Shown here: one piece after another, positions 9,535 to 18,452 of the stretch
How positions within the stretch are numbered: position 1 is the first letter of the stretch
Layout: the number at the start of each line of letters is the position of its first letter
Assembly: GCA_025997215.1 (NCBI GenBank)
Contig: BNUH01000003.1
Coordinates: 1 to 64,000 of the forward strand
DNA: 64,000 nt
Source: Clostridia bacterium
GTDB lineage: Bacteria > Bacillota_A > Clostridia > Christensenellales > Aristaeellaceae
Reading direction: 5' to 3'
Translations under genes and position numbers: made by a program
Notes under the pieces: model-generated
Database searches by the model: none
What the model was told of the DNA's origin: nothing
The model's input: the letters and a program-made list of their open reading frames with translations, nothing else

Positions 9535-10310
9535 GGAAGAAAGTGCTGGAAGTCAACGGCGTAACGATGCAATTCGGCGGCCTGATCGCCGTCAACAATC
9601 TGACGCTGTTCGCCGATAGTCAGGAGATCGTCGCGCTGATCGGACCGAATGGCGCGGGCAAGACGACTGCGTTCAACATGATCACGGGCGTATACAAACC
9701 CACCAGCGGCCACGTCGCGCTGAATAAGGAGAACATCACGGGCATGCGGCCCGACCGCATCGCCGTACGCGGGATGGCGCGAACATTCCAGAATATTCGA
9801 CTGTTCAAGGCGCTGTCCGTGCTGGATAACGTCGTAATCGCCCAGCATTTGCGTCTGAAATCCAACTGGCTGACCTCGACGCTCCGACTTCCGCGTTACA
9901 ATGCAGAAAACCGCAAGATGTACGCCCACGCCGAGGAATTGCTCGAATTCATGGGCCTGACCGACGTTCGGGGTGAAATCGCGTCGTCGCTACCCTACGG
10001 CATGCAGCGCAAGCTGGAGATCGCACGCGCGCTGGCAACCCAGCCCGTCATGCTCCTGCTGGATGAACCCGCCGCCGGCATGAATCCATCGGAATCCGAC
10101 GAGCTGACAGGCTTGATCAAGCAGGTGCGCGACCATTTCAAGCTGACCATATTGCTTATCGAACACCATATGGATGTGGTAATGGATATATCCGATCGGA
10201 TATACGTGCTCGACTATGGTAACCTAATCGCCGTCGGCACGCCCGACGAGATTCAGCGCAACGACGCGGTAATCCAGGCGTACTTGGGGGTGGACGAAGA
10301 TGAGGCTTGA
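9531..10310 (+). CDS. livG: Branched-chain amino-acid ABC ATPase LivG
   Basis: 259 residues. Walker A is GPNGAGKTT; the signature region is YGMQRKLEIARAL (a LivG-type variant lacking the usual LSGGQ); Walker B is LLLDEPAAGMN; the H-loop is in LIEHHMD. It contains RTFQNIRLF, typical of LivG. It hydrolyses ATP on the inner face with LivF. It overlaps livM by four bases and livF by eleven. Confidence 0.93.
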   Translation: MRKKVLEVNGVTMQFGGLIAVNNLTLFADSQEIVALIGPNGAGKTTAFNMITGVYKPTSGHVALNKENITGMRPDRIAVRGMARTFQNIRLFKALSVLDNVVIAQHLRLKSNWLTSTLRLPRYNAENRKMYAHAEELLEFMGLTDVRGEIASSLPYGMQRKLEIARALATQPVMLLLDEPAAGMNPSESDELTGLIKQVRDHFKLTILLIEHHMDVVMDISDRIYVLDYGNLIAVGTPDEIQRNDAVIQAYLGVDEDEA

Positions 10311-11049
10311 GATCCGCGACCTCCGGGTATCTTATGGCGGCATAAAGGCTTTGAAGGGGATCAGCTTAACCGTGGATGAGGGCCGCATCGTCACGCTGAT
10401 CGGCGCGAACGGCGCGGGCAAATCGACCACGCTGCGCGCCATATCCGGTTTGCTGAAGCCCGACGCGGGCCAAATCGTTTACGACGGCGACAACATCGTC
10501 GGTCTGCCAACGAAAGAGATAGTGCGGCGCGGGATCGTCATGGTGCCCGAAGGCCGCCGCGTGTTCCCGGATATGACCGTCCGCGAAAACCTGCTGATCG
10601 GCGCGTACTTGCGCACCAACAAGCCGGAGATCGACAGGGATTTGAAGTATGTGATGGAGCTCTTCCCGCGCCTGGCCGAGCGCACCTGGCAGTCGGCGGG
10701 GACGCTCTCCGGCGGCGAGCAGCAGATGCTGGCGGTAGGCCGCGCTCTGATGGCCAAACCGAAATTGCTTATCATGGATGAACCATCGCTGGGGCTTGCG
10801 CCGTTGATCGTCAAGGATATATTCTCAATCATCCGCCGCGTCAACCAAGATGGCATAACCGTTCTATTGATAGAACAGAACGCGAACGCCTCACTGCGCG
10901 TAGCCGACTACGGATACGTGCTTGAAACAGGATCGATCGTATTGGAAGGCAAGGGCAGGGAACTCCTCGAAAATCCGAAAGTGCAGGAGGCTTACTTGGG
11001 CGAGCGCCGGCATCGGCAGAAGTATGAGGTGACGCTGAACTCCGATTAG
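10300..11049 (+). CDS. livF: Branched-chain amino-acid ABC ATPase LivF
   Basis: 249 residues. Walker A GANGAGKST, VPEGRRVFPDMTV (LivF hallmark), signature LSGGEQQML, Walker B LLIMDEPSLGLAP and LLIEQNA. It is the second ATPase of the LivGF heterodimer. Start at the ATG inside the end of livG. It is the last gene of the operon and lies head-on to a tRNA fragment and its terminator. Confidence 0.93.
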   Translation: MRLEIRDLRVSYGGIKALKGISLTVDEGRIVTLIGANGAGKSTTLRAISGLLKPDAGQIVYDGDNIVGLPTKEIVRRGIVMVPEGRRVFPDMTVRENLLIGAYLRTNKPEIDRDLKYVMELFPRLAERTWQSAGTLSGGEQQMLAVGRALMAKPKLLIMDEPSLGLAPLIVKDIFSIIRRVNQDGITVLLIEQNANASLRVADYGYVLETGSIVLEGKGRELLENPKVQEAYLGERRHRQKYEVTLNSD

Positions 11050-11064
11050 GTATCCCTCCCCCCC

Positions 11065-11112
11065 AAAAAAAAACCCCAAGCCGTTGAGATTCCCAAGGAA
11101 TCTCAACGGCTT
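11065..11112 (-). terminator. Rho-independent terminator on the minus strand, behind the tRNA fragment
   Basis: Perfect 16-bp stem (11078-11093 with 11097-11112). On the minus strand it is followed by GGGG and nine Ts (plus-strand A-run 11065-11073). The plus-strand side has no T-run, so this belongs to the opposing tRNA locus. It may also stop livF transcripts. Confidence 0.75.
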
Positions 11113-11120
11113 GTACATTG

Positions 11121-11169
11121 TGAGCCACCGGAGAATCGAACTCCGGACACCTTCATTAAAAGTGAAAGG
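11121..11169 (-). pseudogene. tRNA-Lys(UUU) 3' half fragment
   Basis: Read on the minus strand, this has a five-pair anticodon stem around loop CTTTTAA (anticodon TTT, plus positions 11158-11160), a five-base variable loop, a perfect T arm (CGGAG-TTCGATT-CTCCG), the 3' acceptor strand GTGGCTC and discriminator A. CCA is not encoded. Beyond 11169 there is no D arm and no matching GAGCCAC acceptor strand, so only the 3' half is present. Such 3'-half fragments typically arise when an integrative element uses a tRNA gene as attachment site, or through recombination and decay. Confidence 0.7.
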
Positions 11170-11294
11170 GCCGGGGGTGTATTTATTTGCTCATTGAGTA
11201 AAAATGATGTCATGTCAATTACCCACAGAGACTGGATCATGGGCACTGGTTAATAGGGGATTAGTATAGTATCATTAAGCAGAGGTGATTCCAA

Positions 11295-11960
11295 ATGAGC
11301 AAAGCCATGATCGTGGACGACGATCCGAACATCCGCGAACTGGTGCGCGTTCTCCTGCGAAACAGCGGCTTCGACGTCTGCGAGGCTAAGGACGGGCGTG
11401 ACGCACTCGCCATAATCGCGGCAGAAAAACCAGACATTGCCGTCGTCGATCTGATGATGCCGAACATGGATGGCTATGAGCTGTGCCGCAAACTTCGACA
11501 ATATTATGATAACCTGCCCGTCCTGATGCTGACGGCGAAATCTGATCTTGCCGCGAAGGCTAAAGGATTCGAGGCGGGTACGGACGATTATCTGACAAAA
11601 CCGTTCGAGGGCGGCGAATTGGTGATGCGCGTGCGCGCGATTCTGCGCCGATATAAAATCGAAACGTCGAAATCTGTAACAGTCGGCCATGTCACGATAG
11701 ACCAGAACAGCCACACCGTCGGCGGCGAGGATATACCCATGAAGGAGTTTGAGCTGCTCTACAAGCTCGCGGGTTCGCCCGGCCGGACGTTCACGCGCGA
11801 CCAGCTGATTGAGGATATCTGGGGGTATGACTTTGACGGCAACGAGCGGACGCTCGACGTGCATATCGGACGGCTGCGCGAGCGGTTCCCGACGGAGACG
11901 AGCGGGTTCAAGATAACCACCGTGCGCGGGCTGGGCTATCGACTGGAGGCTTTAACATGA
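11295..11960 (+). CDS. OmpR/PhoB-family response regulator
   Basis: 221 residues. Receiver domain (1-115) with acidic pair DDD at 8-10, phosphorylation Asp52 in VVDLMMP and conserved Lys in MLTAKSD. A C-terminal winged helix (about 130-220) carries FELLYKLAGSPGRTFTRDQL and the RTLDVHIGRLRERF recognition segment. An AGAGGTG site precedes the ATG. It overlaps the histidine kinase by four bases and lies upstream of an ABC exporter, which is its most likely target (inference). Confidence 0.92.
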   Translation: MSKAMIVDDDPNIRELVRVLLRNSGFDVCEAKDGRDALAIIAAEKPDIAVVDLMMPNMDGYELCRKLRQYYDNLPVLMLTAKSDLAAKAKGFEAGTDDYLTKPFEGGELVMRVRAILRRYKIETSKSVTVGHVTIDQNSHTVGGEDIPMKEFELLYKLAGSPGRTFTRDQLIEDIWGYDFDGNERTLDVHIGRLRERFPTETSGFKITTVRGLGYRLEALT

Positions 11961-12991
11961 ATTCTGGTATGAATCCAAGAATAAGTGTAGCTAGAAAAAT
12001 CCTATCCTGCCTGGGTTTTCTGTGCGCGTACACGCTGGCTATACTGGCAGCGCGTCAATTCCTGTCGCTATTTGTCGCGGTACCGAGCGCGGGTTTGTGT
12101 ATTCTGACGGGCATCGGCGCACTGATCATCCTGTCGGTTGTGTTCGGATCGATAATGAGCCTGTTTCGCCGTTCAAATATTCATGAGATTCAGGATATGC
12201 ATGGCAAACTTACCAGCACGCTAAGGGAGATAGCCAACGGCAACTTCAACGTATTCGTCGAAACGGATCCGCGCGGCCCGCACAACGACATAGCCGAGGC
12301 CATGAACGAGATGACGCGCAAGCTGGGTACGCTGGAGAATATGCGGCAGGATTTTATATCCAATGTGTCCCACGAATTCCAGTCGCCGCTGACCAGTATC
12401 GGCGGGTTTGCTAGACTGCTCAAGGACGATGGGCTGCCGCCGGATCAGCGGCTGCATTACCTCGAAATAATTGAGGCTGAAAGCCGGCGTCTCTCCAGCC
12501 TTAGCGACAACCTGCTGAAACTCTCCACGCTGGATAATAACAAGATCCCGTTAAACCGCACGGAATTCCGCCTGGATAAGCAGCTCCAGCAAATCGCGCT
12601 GACGCTTGAACCCCAGTGGTCAGCAAAGCATATAGAGCTTGGCGCGGATCTGGACGTGAAAACCATCAGCGCGGATAAAGAGCTGATGTCGCAGGTATGG
12701 ATGAATCTGCTGGTCAACGCGATCAAGTTCACGCCGGAATACGGCTCGATCAATATTACACTGAAGGACGACGCGGTCACGATTGCCGACACAGGCTGCG
12801 GTATATCCCAGGACGATCGGCTTCACATATTCGAGAGATTCTATAAGGTAGACAAGGCGCGTGACCGTTCGCTCGGTGGCAATGGCCTTGGCCTGTCGAT
12901 CGTCAGGAAGATACTGGATCTTCATGGCTTCGGCATCGACGTGGAAAGCGAGCCTGGAAAAGGCGCCCAATTTACAATCCGTTTAAGCTAG
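11957..12991 (+). CDS. Membrane sensor histidine kinase
   Basis: 344 residues. Two transmembrane helices (about 15-35 and 40-67) with almost no extracytoplasmic loop, a HAMP-like linker (about 68-125), HisKA with His139 in SHEFQSPL, and HATPase_c (N box NLLVNAIKFTP, G1 ADTGCGIS, F box, G2 GNGLGLSIV). The tiny external loop resembles intramembrane-sensing kinases that often pair with ABC exporters of the kind next door. It phosphorylates the upstream response regulator. Confidence 0.9.
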   Translation: MNSGMNPRISVARKILSCLGFLCAYTLAILAARQFLSLFVAVPSAGLCILTGIGALIILSVVFGSIMSLFRRSNIHEIQDMHGKLTSTLREIANGNFNVFVETDPRGPHNDIAEAMNEMTRKLGTLENMRQDFISNVSHEFQSPLTSIGGFARLLKDDGLPPDQRLHYLEIIEAESRRLSSLSDNLLKLSTLDNNKIPLNRTEFRLDKQLQQIALTLEPQWSAKHIELGADLDVKTISADKELMSQVWMNLLVNAIKFTPEYGSINITLKDDAVTIADTGCGISQDDRLHIFERFYKVDKARDRSLGGNGLGLSIVRKILDLHGFGIDVESEPGKGAQFTIRLS

Positions 12992-13064
12992 CGTTACCCT
13001 CCGTTTAATTTTGTTGAGTATACTCCTATCAGATCAAAGAGATCAAACGAACGGAGGTAACATC

Positions 13065-13157
13065 ATGGGAACGATAATTATTATCATCCGAGTGATACTC
13101 GGTAGGTTGAAGTCAAACATGAACTCAAATGGTAAGGAGGCGTTGGTATGCGCGTAA
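13065..13157 (+). CDS. 30-residue leader ORF ahead of the exporter
   Basis: A very good Shine-Dalgarno site (CGGAGGTAA) precedes an ATG that opens a 30-residue frame. The product starts MGTIIIIIRVILG, so it is short, hydrophobic and basic. It stops 10 bases inside the ABC ATPase gene, which allows translational coupling. It could be a leader peptide, a small membrane subunit, or simply the scar of a moved start site. I know of no named family. Confidence 0.4.
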   Translation: MGTIIIIIRVILGRLKSNMNSNGKEALVCA

Positions 13158-13942
13158 TCGAGGTCAGCAATCTGGTGAAGCAATACAGCGGCGCTAAGAC
13201 GCCCAGCGTAGATGGCGTGAGTTTCTCGGTGGATCAAGGCGAGTTCTTCGCGTTCCTCGGTCCGAACGGCGCTGGCAAGACGACGACCATATCCATTCTG
13301 ACGACAACGCTGTCCAAAACCAGCGGCGAGGTACGCATCGCGGGTTTCGACGTAGAGCGCGACCATCGCAAGGTGCGCGAGCATATCGGCATCATATCGC
13401 AAAAGCCCAGCCTTGATAAGGCGCTGACGGCGGAGGAGAACATCCGGTTCCACGCGGCATTATACGGGCTGTACGGATACCGTCCGACGTTCAACATGAT
13501 GCCCAAGGCCTACAAGGATCAGGTGATGCAGCTCGCGGAAGTCGTCGGCATTCAGGACGCCCTGTTCAAGCCGATCAAGAAGCAGTCCGGCGGTATGCAG
13601 CGCAAGCTGGAGATCATCCGCAGCCTTATCCATACTCCTGAAGTGCTATTCCTTGACGAACCGACGCAGGGGTTGGACGCTGTAAGCCGTCGAATGCTGT
13701 GGGATTATATCAACGATGTGCGCCGGCATTACGGCACGACGATATTCCTCACGACCCACTATATAGATGAAGCGGAGAACGTGGATAATGTCTGCCTGAT
13801 CAACCATGGGAAGATCGCTTTCCTGGGTACGCCTGAAGAGATGAAGCGTCAGATTGATTACGACCCAACGCCGCGCGTGGTGCTGCCGTCGCTTGAGGAC
13901 GCGTATGTCAAATTCTTACAATTGGATAAGGAGGTTGCGTGA
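13148..13942 (+). CDS. ABC-2 type exporter, ATP-binding subunit (DrrA-like)
   Basis: 264 residues. Walker A GPNGAGKTT (38-46), signature QSGGMQRKLEI, Walker B VLFLDEPTQGLD, H-loop TTHYIDEAE. The layout matches single-domain ATPases of drug, antibiotic or lipid exporters. TAAGGAGG precedes the ATG. The companion permease starts one base after its stop. The adjacent two-component system suggests induction by envelope stress or an antimicrobial. Confidence 0.88.
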   Translation: MRVIEVSNLVKQYSGAKTPSVDGVSFSVDQGEFFAFLGPNGAGKTTTISILTTTLSKTSGEVRIAGFDVERDHRKVREHIGIISQKPSLDKALTAEENIRFHAALYGLYGYRPTFNMMPKAYKDQVMQLAEVVGIQDALFKPIKKQSGGMQRKLEIIRSLIHTPEVLFLDEPTQGLDAVSRRMLWDYINDVRRHYGTTIFLTTHYIDEAENVDNVCLINHGKIAFLGTPEEMKRQIDYDPTPRVVLPSLEDAYVKFLQLDKEVA

Positions 13943-13943
13943 T

Positions 13944-14777
13944 ATGGAATTAGTTATGGCAAGGCCGGCTGTCGCGGTGCGCAAGCCGTCGAGGTTTTTC
14001 AGGGAGATTTCTACCGTATGGGCTATCGTCTGCCGCGAGGTATCGGTAGCGTTCAAGTCGCCGGGTACGCTGATCATGTCGCTGGCGATGCCTATCGTTA
14101 TGATGGGCATGATTGGCGGCAATCTGACTCAGAACATGGCTGGCGGGCTTGGTTTCGACTTTGGGAAGTTCATGCTGATAGGCATGATGATCAACATGCT
14201 GTTCATGGGGACTTCGCAAGGCGTGGGTACGCTCGTGGACGATCATGAGGATAACTTCAGCGAGGAGATGCTGATCGCGCCTGTCTCGCGTTATGCGATC
14301 GTCATCGGCAAGATATGCGGCTCTGCGTTCAGCGCGATCGTCAGTATGCTGGGCACGGTTATAGTCGGCGCGTTCATGGGGATAACGATCACGTTCGGAC
14401 AATTCCTCGCGGTGCTCGCGCTCTCGCCGCTGATCTGCTTGAGCGCAGGCGCGTTAGCGATGCTGTTCATAGGCCTGATCAAGAATCGCAAGGCAGCCAA
14501 TATCGCGGTTTCGATCATCACCATGCCGCAGATGTTCCTATCCGGCGCAATCATCCCCATCGGGCAATCCAGCGGTATCCTCTGGCTGATCAGCCGCATC
14601 ATGCCCATGACCTACAGCCTGGACCTGACCCGTGCGGTGGTCTATGCCGGAACGCCTGAATACGCATCGGTGGTTCTGTTCAATCCAGCGGTCAGCGTCG
14701 CAGCGACGATAGTCATAACAGTTATATGTCTTAGCATAGGCACATTCTTTTACGCCCGGAGCGAGAAGCATAGATAA
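13944..14777 (+). CDS. ABC-2 type exporter, permease subunit
   Basis: 277 residues from an ATG with GGAGG nine bases upstream. A cytoplasmic N-terminus is followed by about six helices in the ABC-2 membrane fold: a LIMSLAMPIVMMGMIGG first helix, EDNFSEEMLIAPVSRYAIVIGK in the coupling region, and a conserved late SGAIIPIGQSSG segment. It forms the exporter with the preceding ATPase. Confidence 0.86.
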   Translation: MELVMARPAVAVRKPSRFFREISTVWAIVCREVSVAFKSPGTLIMSLAMPIVMMGMIGGNLTQNMAGGLGFDFGKFMLIGMMINMLFMGTSQGVGTLVDDHEDNFSEEMLIAPVSRYAIVIGKICGSAFSAIVSMLGTVIVGAFMGITITFGQFLAVLALSPLICLSAGALAMLFIGLIKNRKAANIAVSIITMPQMFLSGAIIPIGQSSGILWLISRIMPMTYSLDLTRAVVYAGTPEYASVVLFNPAVSVAATIVITVICLSIGTFFYARSEKHR

Positions 14778-14802
14778 TTAGTTCAGGTTTGCGTTCCACT
14801 CT

Positions 14803-14836
14803 AAGCCAGTCTCTAACCAGGCTGGTTCTTTTTTTG
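14803..14836 (+). terminator. Terminator after the exporter operon
   Basis: CCAG and CTGG repeats can fold in two registers, followed by a seven-base T-run (about 14829-14835). Confidence 0.6.
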
Positions 14837-14971
14837 TCGAATATTATAAGAATAATCGATGATAATCCCGGACAAACCTCCGCCACTTTACCTATGGACA
14901 CACCGCGACAGGCACCAAAAACCCCATCAGGAATAACATAAACTGAATTGTATGCGAGGGGGAGTGCGCGC

Positions 14972-15757
14972 ATGCGCGGTTTAGGCGGCGACAGCATCAT
15001 CGTCACGAGCATCGAAAACGTGGCCCGGATCAGCGGCGAGCGGACAACGCAAGGCAAAAACGTCTCGGCGTCGATGAACCACAGCCTCATCCTGCTGCTG
15101 ACGGGGGTGCGGACGATCCAGGCTGGCAGCGTAAAACTACTGGGCAAGCCGGGCAGCGTGATGTTTCTGCCCAAGGGCATAGCGCACCGTTGCGATAAAA
15201 ATCAGGACAGCGACGGGATTATCGCGAAATTCACAACGTTGGAGCCTATTACTACCGATCCATTCATATTCACGCCCGGCAAAACCACGCGATGGCACAC
15301 GCTGTTCACGTCGCTGGAGACCGCGTGGTCGCATGAGAAGCCCGGCAGCAACGCGCGCTGCCTGTCGCTGCTTTACCAGGCGATAGCCATGGCGCAGGAG
15401 GCCAGCGTGCGGTTTGATCTGCCCCAGACCCGCCAGGCGTCGCTGGAGAAGGCCATCCAGCACTTGAAACAGAATATGACCCTGCCCAATTTTTCTGTCG
15501 AATCCATGGCCCCCATTTCGGGCATGTGTCCGACATACTTCAGGCAGCAATTCCGGCGGCTGTACGGGGTATCCCCAAAACAATACCTGCTCAATACGCG
15601 CATCCGCATGGCCAAGGATCTGCTGGCGACGACGGATCTATTCATCACGACCGTCGCAAAGGAATCGGGGTTCAGCAGCCTGTATTATTTCAGCAAGGCC
15701 TTCAAGATCGTTACGGGCAAAAGCCCGCGCGCGTACCGCGACAGCATGCGCGGTTAG
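14972..15757 (+). CDS. AraC-family transcriptional regulator
   Basis: 261 residues from an ATG preceded by GAGGGGGAG; an upstream in-frame TTG lacks such a site. The N-terminal cupin-like sensor (about 1-110) includes SVMFLPKGIAHRC. The C-terminal 100 residues hold two helix-turn-helix units, FSVESMAPISGMCPTYFRQQF and FITTVAKESGFSSLYYFSKAF, ending TGKSPRAYR, the standard AraC/XylS ending. It probably controls a sugar or methyl-donor gene; the downstream URO-D-like gene is a candidate. Confidence 0.88.
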   Translation: MRGLGGDSIIVTSIENVARISGERTTQGKNVSASMNHSLILLLTGVRTIQAGSVKLLGKPGSVMFLPKGIAHRCDKNQDSDGIIAKFTTLEPITTDPFIFTPGKTTRWHTLFTSLETAWSHEKPGSNARCLSLLYQAIAMAQEASVRFDLPQTRQASLEKAIQHLKQNMTLPNFSVESMAPISGMCPTYFRQQFRRLYGVSPKQYLLNTRIRMAKDLLATTDLFITTVAKESGFSSLYYFSKAFKIVTGKSPRAYRDSMRG

Positions 15758-15853
15758 AGTAACAGGATTCGTCAACATATCCGCGCCGGGCATATCCATC
15801 ATCCAAACCCGGCGCGGAGTACTGGTTTTCTTATGATACAGGCGGCCGCCATG

Positions 15854-15885
15854 TGCGGAGACACGATCGTGTCTCCGCATTTTTT
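15854..15885 (+). terminator. Strong terminator of the AraC gene
   Basis: Perfect 11-bp stem (15854-15864 with 15869-15879, loop GATC) followed by six Ts. Confidence 0.9.
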
Positions 15886-15983
15886 GTCGATAATAATATT
15901 ATACGCCGCTACCTTTTTACAACGCGATGTGCTATTATTCAACTATCAACCATACTTCATCAACCGTCTTGGAGGTCATTATA

Positions 15984-17045
15984 ATGCATAACGGTATGTC
16001 CCATCGCGAGCGAATCCTCGCGGCCATCACCCACCAGCCCACCGACCGCGTACCCATGGATTATTGGGGCGTGTGGGAGATTACACAAAAGCTGATGAAT
16101 CATTTCAACGTGACGGACATGCTCGGCCTGTCGCGCGCGCTCGACCTGGACAAGATTATGGCGGTCGGCGCGCCGCCGAAGGATCCCGGCCGCAATGGGT
16201 TTTGGGATATCCCGATGAAGCGCATCCCATTGCCCGACGGTTCGGGCTGGTATGACGAGCCCGCCGTATATCCGCTGGGCGGATTCGAGACGATCGACGA
16301 GATCGAGGCCCAATATAAGTGGCCTGTTATGGACGACTTCGACTTCTCCGGGATCAAAGCGGAATGCCAGCGGTATCAGGATGCGGGTTACGCGGTCGAG
16401 GGCGGCTACGTCTCGCTGACATACTTCTATGAGATATTGCGCGGCACGGAGCAGATGCTCATCGACTTCGCGGCGGAACCGGAGCTGGCCGAGTACATCC
16501 TGCAGAAGATGCAGGATTGTTCCGGCGAGTACTCGCGGCGGATACTGGAGGCGGGCGGCGGGTTGATCGACATCACGCAGGTGACGGACGACTTCGGCAC
16601 GCAATCGGGATTGATCATGAGCCCGGCGATGATCGATGGATACTTGGGTAATCATTTTGATACAAATATAAAGATGGCGCGGGCGTACGGCGCGCACGTG
16701 TTCCACCATGACGACGGCGCGATCACCAGCATGATACCCTGGATCGTCAAAAAAGGCTGCGAGGTGCTCAACCCGCTGCAGTGGCACCTGCCCGGCTGGA
16801 ATCTGCCCGAACTGAAGCAGCGCTGGGGGGATAAGCTCTGCTTCCACGGCGGGATCGACAACCAATCGGTGCTGCCATTCGGTAGCGTGCAGGACGTCCA
16901 GGCCGAAGTGCGCGCATGCATCGACGCGCTCTGGGCTCCGGATCGCACGGGCTACATACTCGCGCCGTGCCATAACATTCAGGCGATTACGCCTGTCGAA
17001 AACGTTATCGCCATGTACGAATGCTGTCGAAATTATAAACCATGA
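15984..17045 (+). CDS. URO-D/MtaA-like protein, Cys-less variant
   Basis: 353 residues from an ATG with GGAGG upstream. It shows the uroporphyrinogen-decarboxylase TIM-barrel fold also used by corrinoid methyltransferases (MtaA, CmuA type): an opening RERILAAITHQPTDRVP, a central DDFGTQSGLIMSP, and a closing YILAPCHNIQAITPVENV. The usual zinc-binding HxC(G) is replaced here by HHDDG. Catabolic clostridial members act in methyl transfer or sugar-linked demethylation, but most are uncharacterised. A haem role is unlikely, as no other haem gene is near. Confidence 0.8.
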   Translation: MHNGMSHRERILAAITHQPTDRVPMDYWGVWEITQKLMNHFNVTDMLGLSRALDLDKIMAVGAPPKDPGRNGFWDIPMKRIPLPDGSGWYDEPAVYPLGGFETIDEIEAQYKWPVMDDFDFSGIKAECQRYQDAGYAVEGGYVSLTYFYEILRGTEQMLIDFAAEPELAEYILQKMQDCSGEYSRRILEAGGGLIDITQVTDDFGTQSGLIMSPAMIDGYLGNHFDTNIKMARAYGAHVFHHDDGAITSMIPWIVKKGCEVLNPLQWHLPGWNLPELKQRWGDKLCFHGGIDNQSVLPFGSVQDVQAEVRACIDALWAPDRTGYILAPCHNIQAITPVENVIAMYECCRNYKP

Positions 17046-17172
17046 ATCGCTCAATCGTTTACAGCACGTTCATAGCTTTGTAAAATCAGGGCGCTATACT
17101 GTGTTTGAACGGAAAGGGAAGCAATTCCCTCCCTGAAATAATAAGAAAGAACACAAGGAGGCGTCAACGATT

Positions 17173-18366
17173 ATGAAGCGCAGCGGTTTGTCCCAGAAAT
17201 CCATTTGGTCCGCGGTGGCCGCGGTATGTCTCGTCATGGCGATGCTGTTCACCGGTTACATGGTAGGCATGAGGTCTACGGCGGCATCGGCCGAGGAAGC
17301 CGCGCCGCTGCCCGTTCTGGCGGGCGTTGAAAGCCCATTCCAGTCGGTCTATAAGCAGGTCAGCTCGTCGGTCGTGAGCGTGAACGTAGTGCAGCGCGCG
17401 TCGTTCAGCAAGGGTCGGGTGTATCAGGGCGCGCAGTCGCAGCTGGCAGGATCGGGCGTAGTCGTCCGCGTGGATGGGAATACGCATTACATCCTAACGA
17501 ATAACCACGTCGTCGAAGGCGCGGCCAGTTACTCCATCACCGCGCTCGGCACGGAATACCCGGCTGAACTCGTCGCCACCGACGTCACGAGCGACCTAGC
17601 CGTGCTGAAAGTCACCGACGCCAACCTGGATATACAAGCCGTACCCCTCGGGGATTCGGATACGGTCGAGGTGGGTGAATGGGTGCTGGTAGTCGGCACA
17701 CCGCTGGACTCGGGGCTGACCAATACCCTGACCGTCGGCGTGGTCAGCGGCCTTAACCGCGAGGTAACAGTCACCGGCTCTAACGGCACTAAGTCGACCA
17801 CCACCAACATGATCCAGACCAACGCAGCCATCAACAGCGGCAACAGCGGCGGCGCGATGTTCAACACGAAGGGCGAACTGATTGGGATACCGTCGGTGAA
17901 GCTCTCATCCCGAGGGGTATTCGGCACATCCATCGAGGGCATCGGCTACGCGATTCCTGTCAACACGGCTAAGGAAGTCGTGCCCGATCTGATCGAGTAT
18001 CAGCTGGTCATGCGCCCCAGGATCGGCGTTATGATCAACGACACCAACAGCGAGTCCGACGAGGCCACCGAATCCACCCTACCCAGCGGCATTGTGGTGA
18101 TGTCGGTTGAATCCGGCTCGCCCGCCGAAGCCGCTGGCATCAAGCCCTACGACATCATCATCAACGCGGACGGCGACCGTGTGCGCACCACCACCGAACT
18201 GACCGCGAGGGTTCAGTCGCACAAGGTCGGCGAGACCGTCGAGATCACCGTATACCGCATCCCCGGCCTGTCGGATCTGAAGATGGGCGACACGATCCCG
18301 GCCGGCGAGACGCTCACATTCAACGTCGAGGTGAAAATCCTGGACATGGTGACGACCAAGCAGTAA
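17173..18366 (+). CDS. htrA: HtrA-type serine protease with PDZ domain
   Basis: 397 residues; AAGGAGG before the ATG. An N-terminal anchor (about 11-33) is followed by a trypsin-like domain with the triad His112 (TNNHVVEG), Asp141 (TSDLAVLK) and Ser225 (GNSGGAMF). A PDZ domain spans about 280-385 and contains the SGSPAEAAGIKPYDIII segment. It is expected to face the cell exterior and degrade misfolded secreted proteins. It is monocistronic, ending in a strong terminator. Confidence 0.92.
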   Translation: MKRSGLSQKSIWSAVAAVCLVMAMLFTGYMVGMRSTAASAEEAAPLPVLAGVESPFQSVYKQVSSSVVSVNVVQRASFSKGRVYQGAQSQLAGSGVVVRVDGNTHYILTNNHVVEGAASYSITALGTEYPAELVATDVTSDLAVLKVTDANLDIQAVPLGDSDTVEVGEWVLVVGTPLDSGLTNTLTVGVVSGLNREVTVTGSNGTKSTTTNMIQTNAAINSGNSGGAMFNTKGELIGIPSVKLSSRGVFGTSIEGIGYAIPVNTAKEVVPDLIEYQLVMRPRIGVMINDTNSESDEATESTLPSGIVVMSVESGSPAEAAGIKPYDIIINADGDRVRTTTELTARVQSHKVGETVEITVYRIPGLSDLKMGDTIPAGETLTFNVEVKILDMVTTKQ

Positions 18367-18398
18367 TAGCGTTAATGCGATAAGCTCCTACCAAGCGG

Positions 18399-18426
18399 AA
18401 AGACCAGCCTTAGCGGGCTGGTCTTT
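18399..18426 (+). terminator. Terminator of htrA, possibly bidirectional
   Basis: Perfect 11-bp stem (18399-18409 with 18416-18426); the right arm itself ends in TCTTT. The convergent GLUG-type gene ends 27 bases away, so it may serve both. Confidence 0.8.
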
Positions 18427-18452
18427 CTATATAACTATTTAACCTATATAAC

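Noticed and set aside
11121..11205. A complete tRNA-Lys gene
   Set aside because: No D arm or matching 5' acceptor strand up to 11205.
15960..17054. Long minus-strand open frame over the first URO-D-like gene
   Set aside because: It mirrors a conserved plus-strand gene; GC-rich codons leave the opposite frame open and the product matches nothing recognisable.
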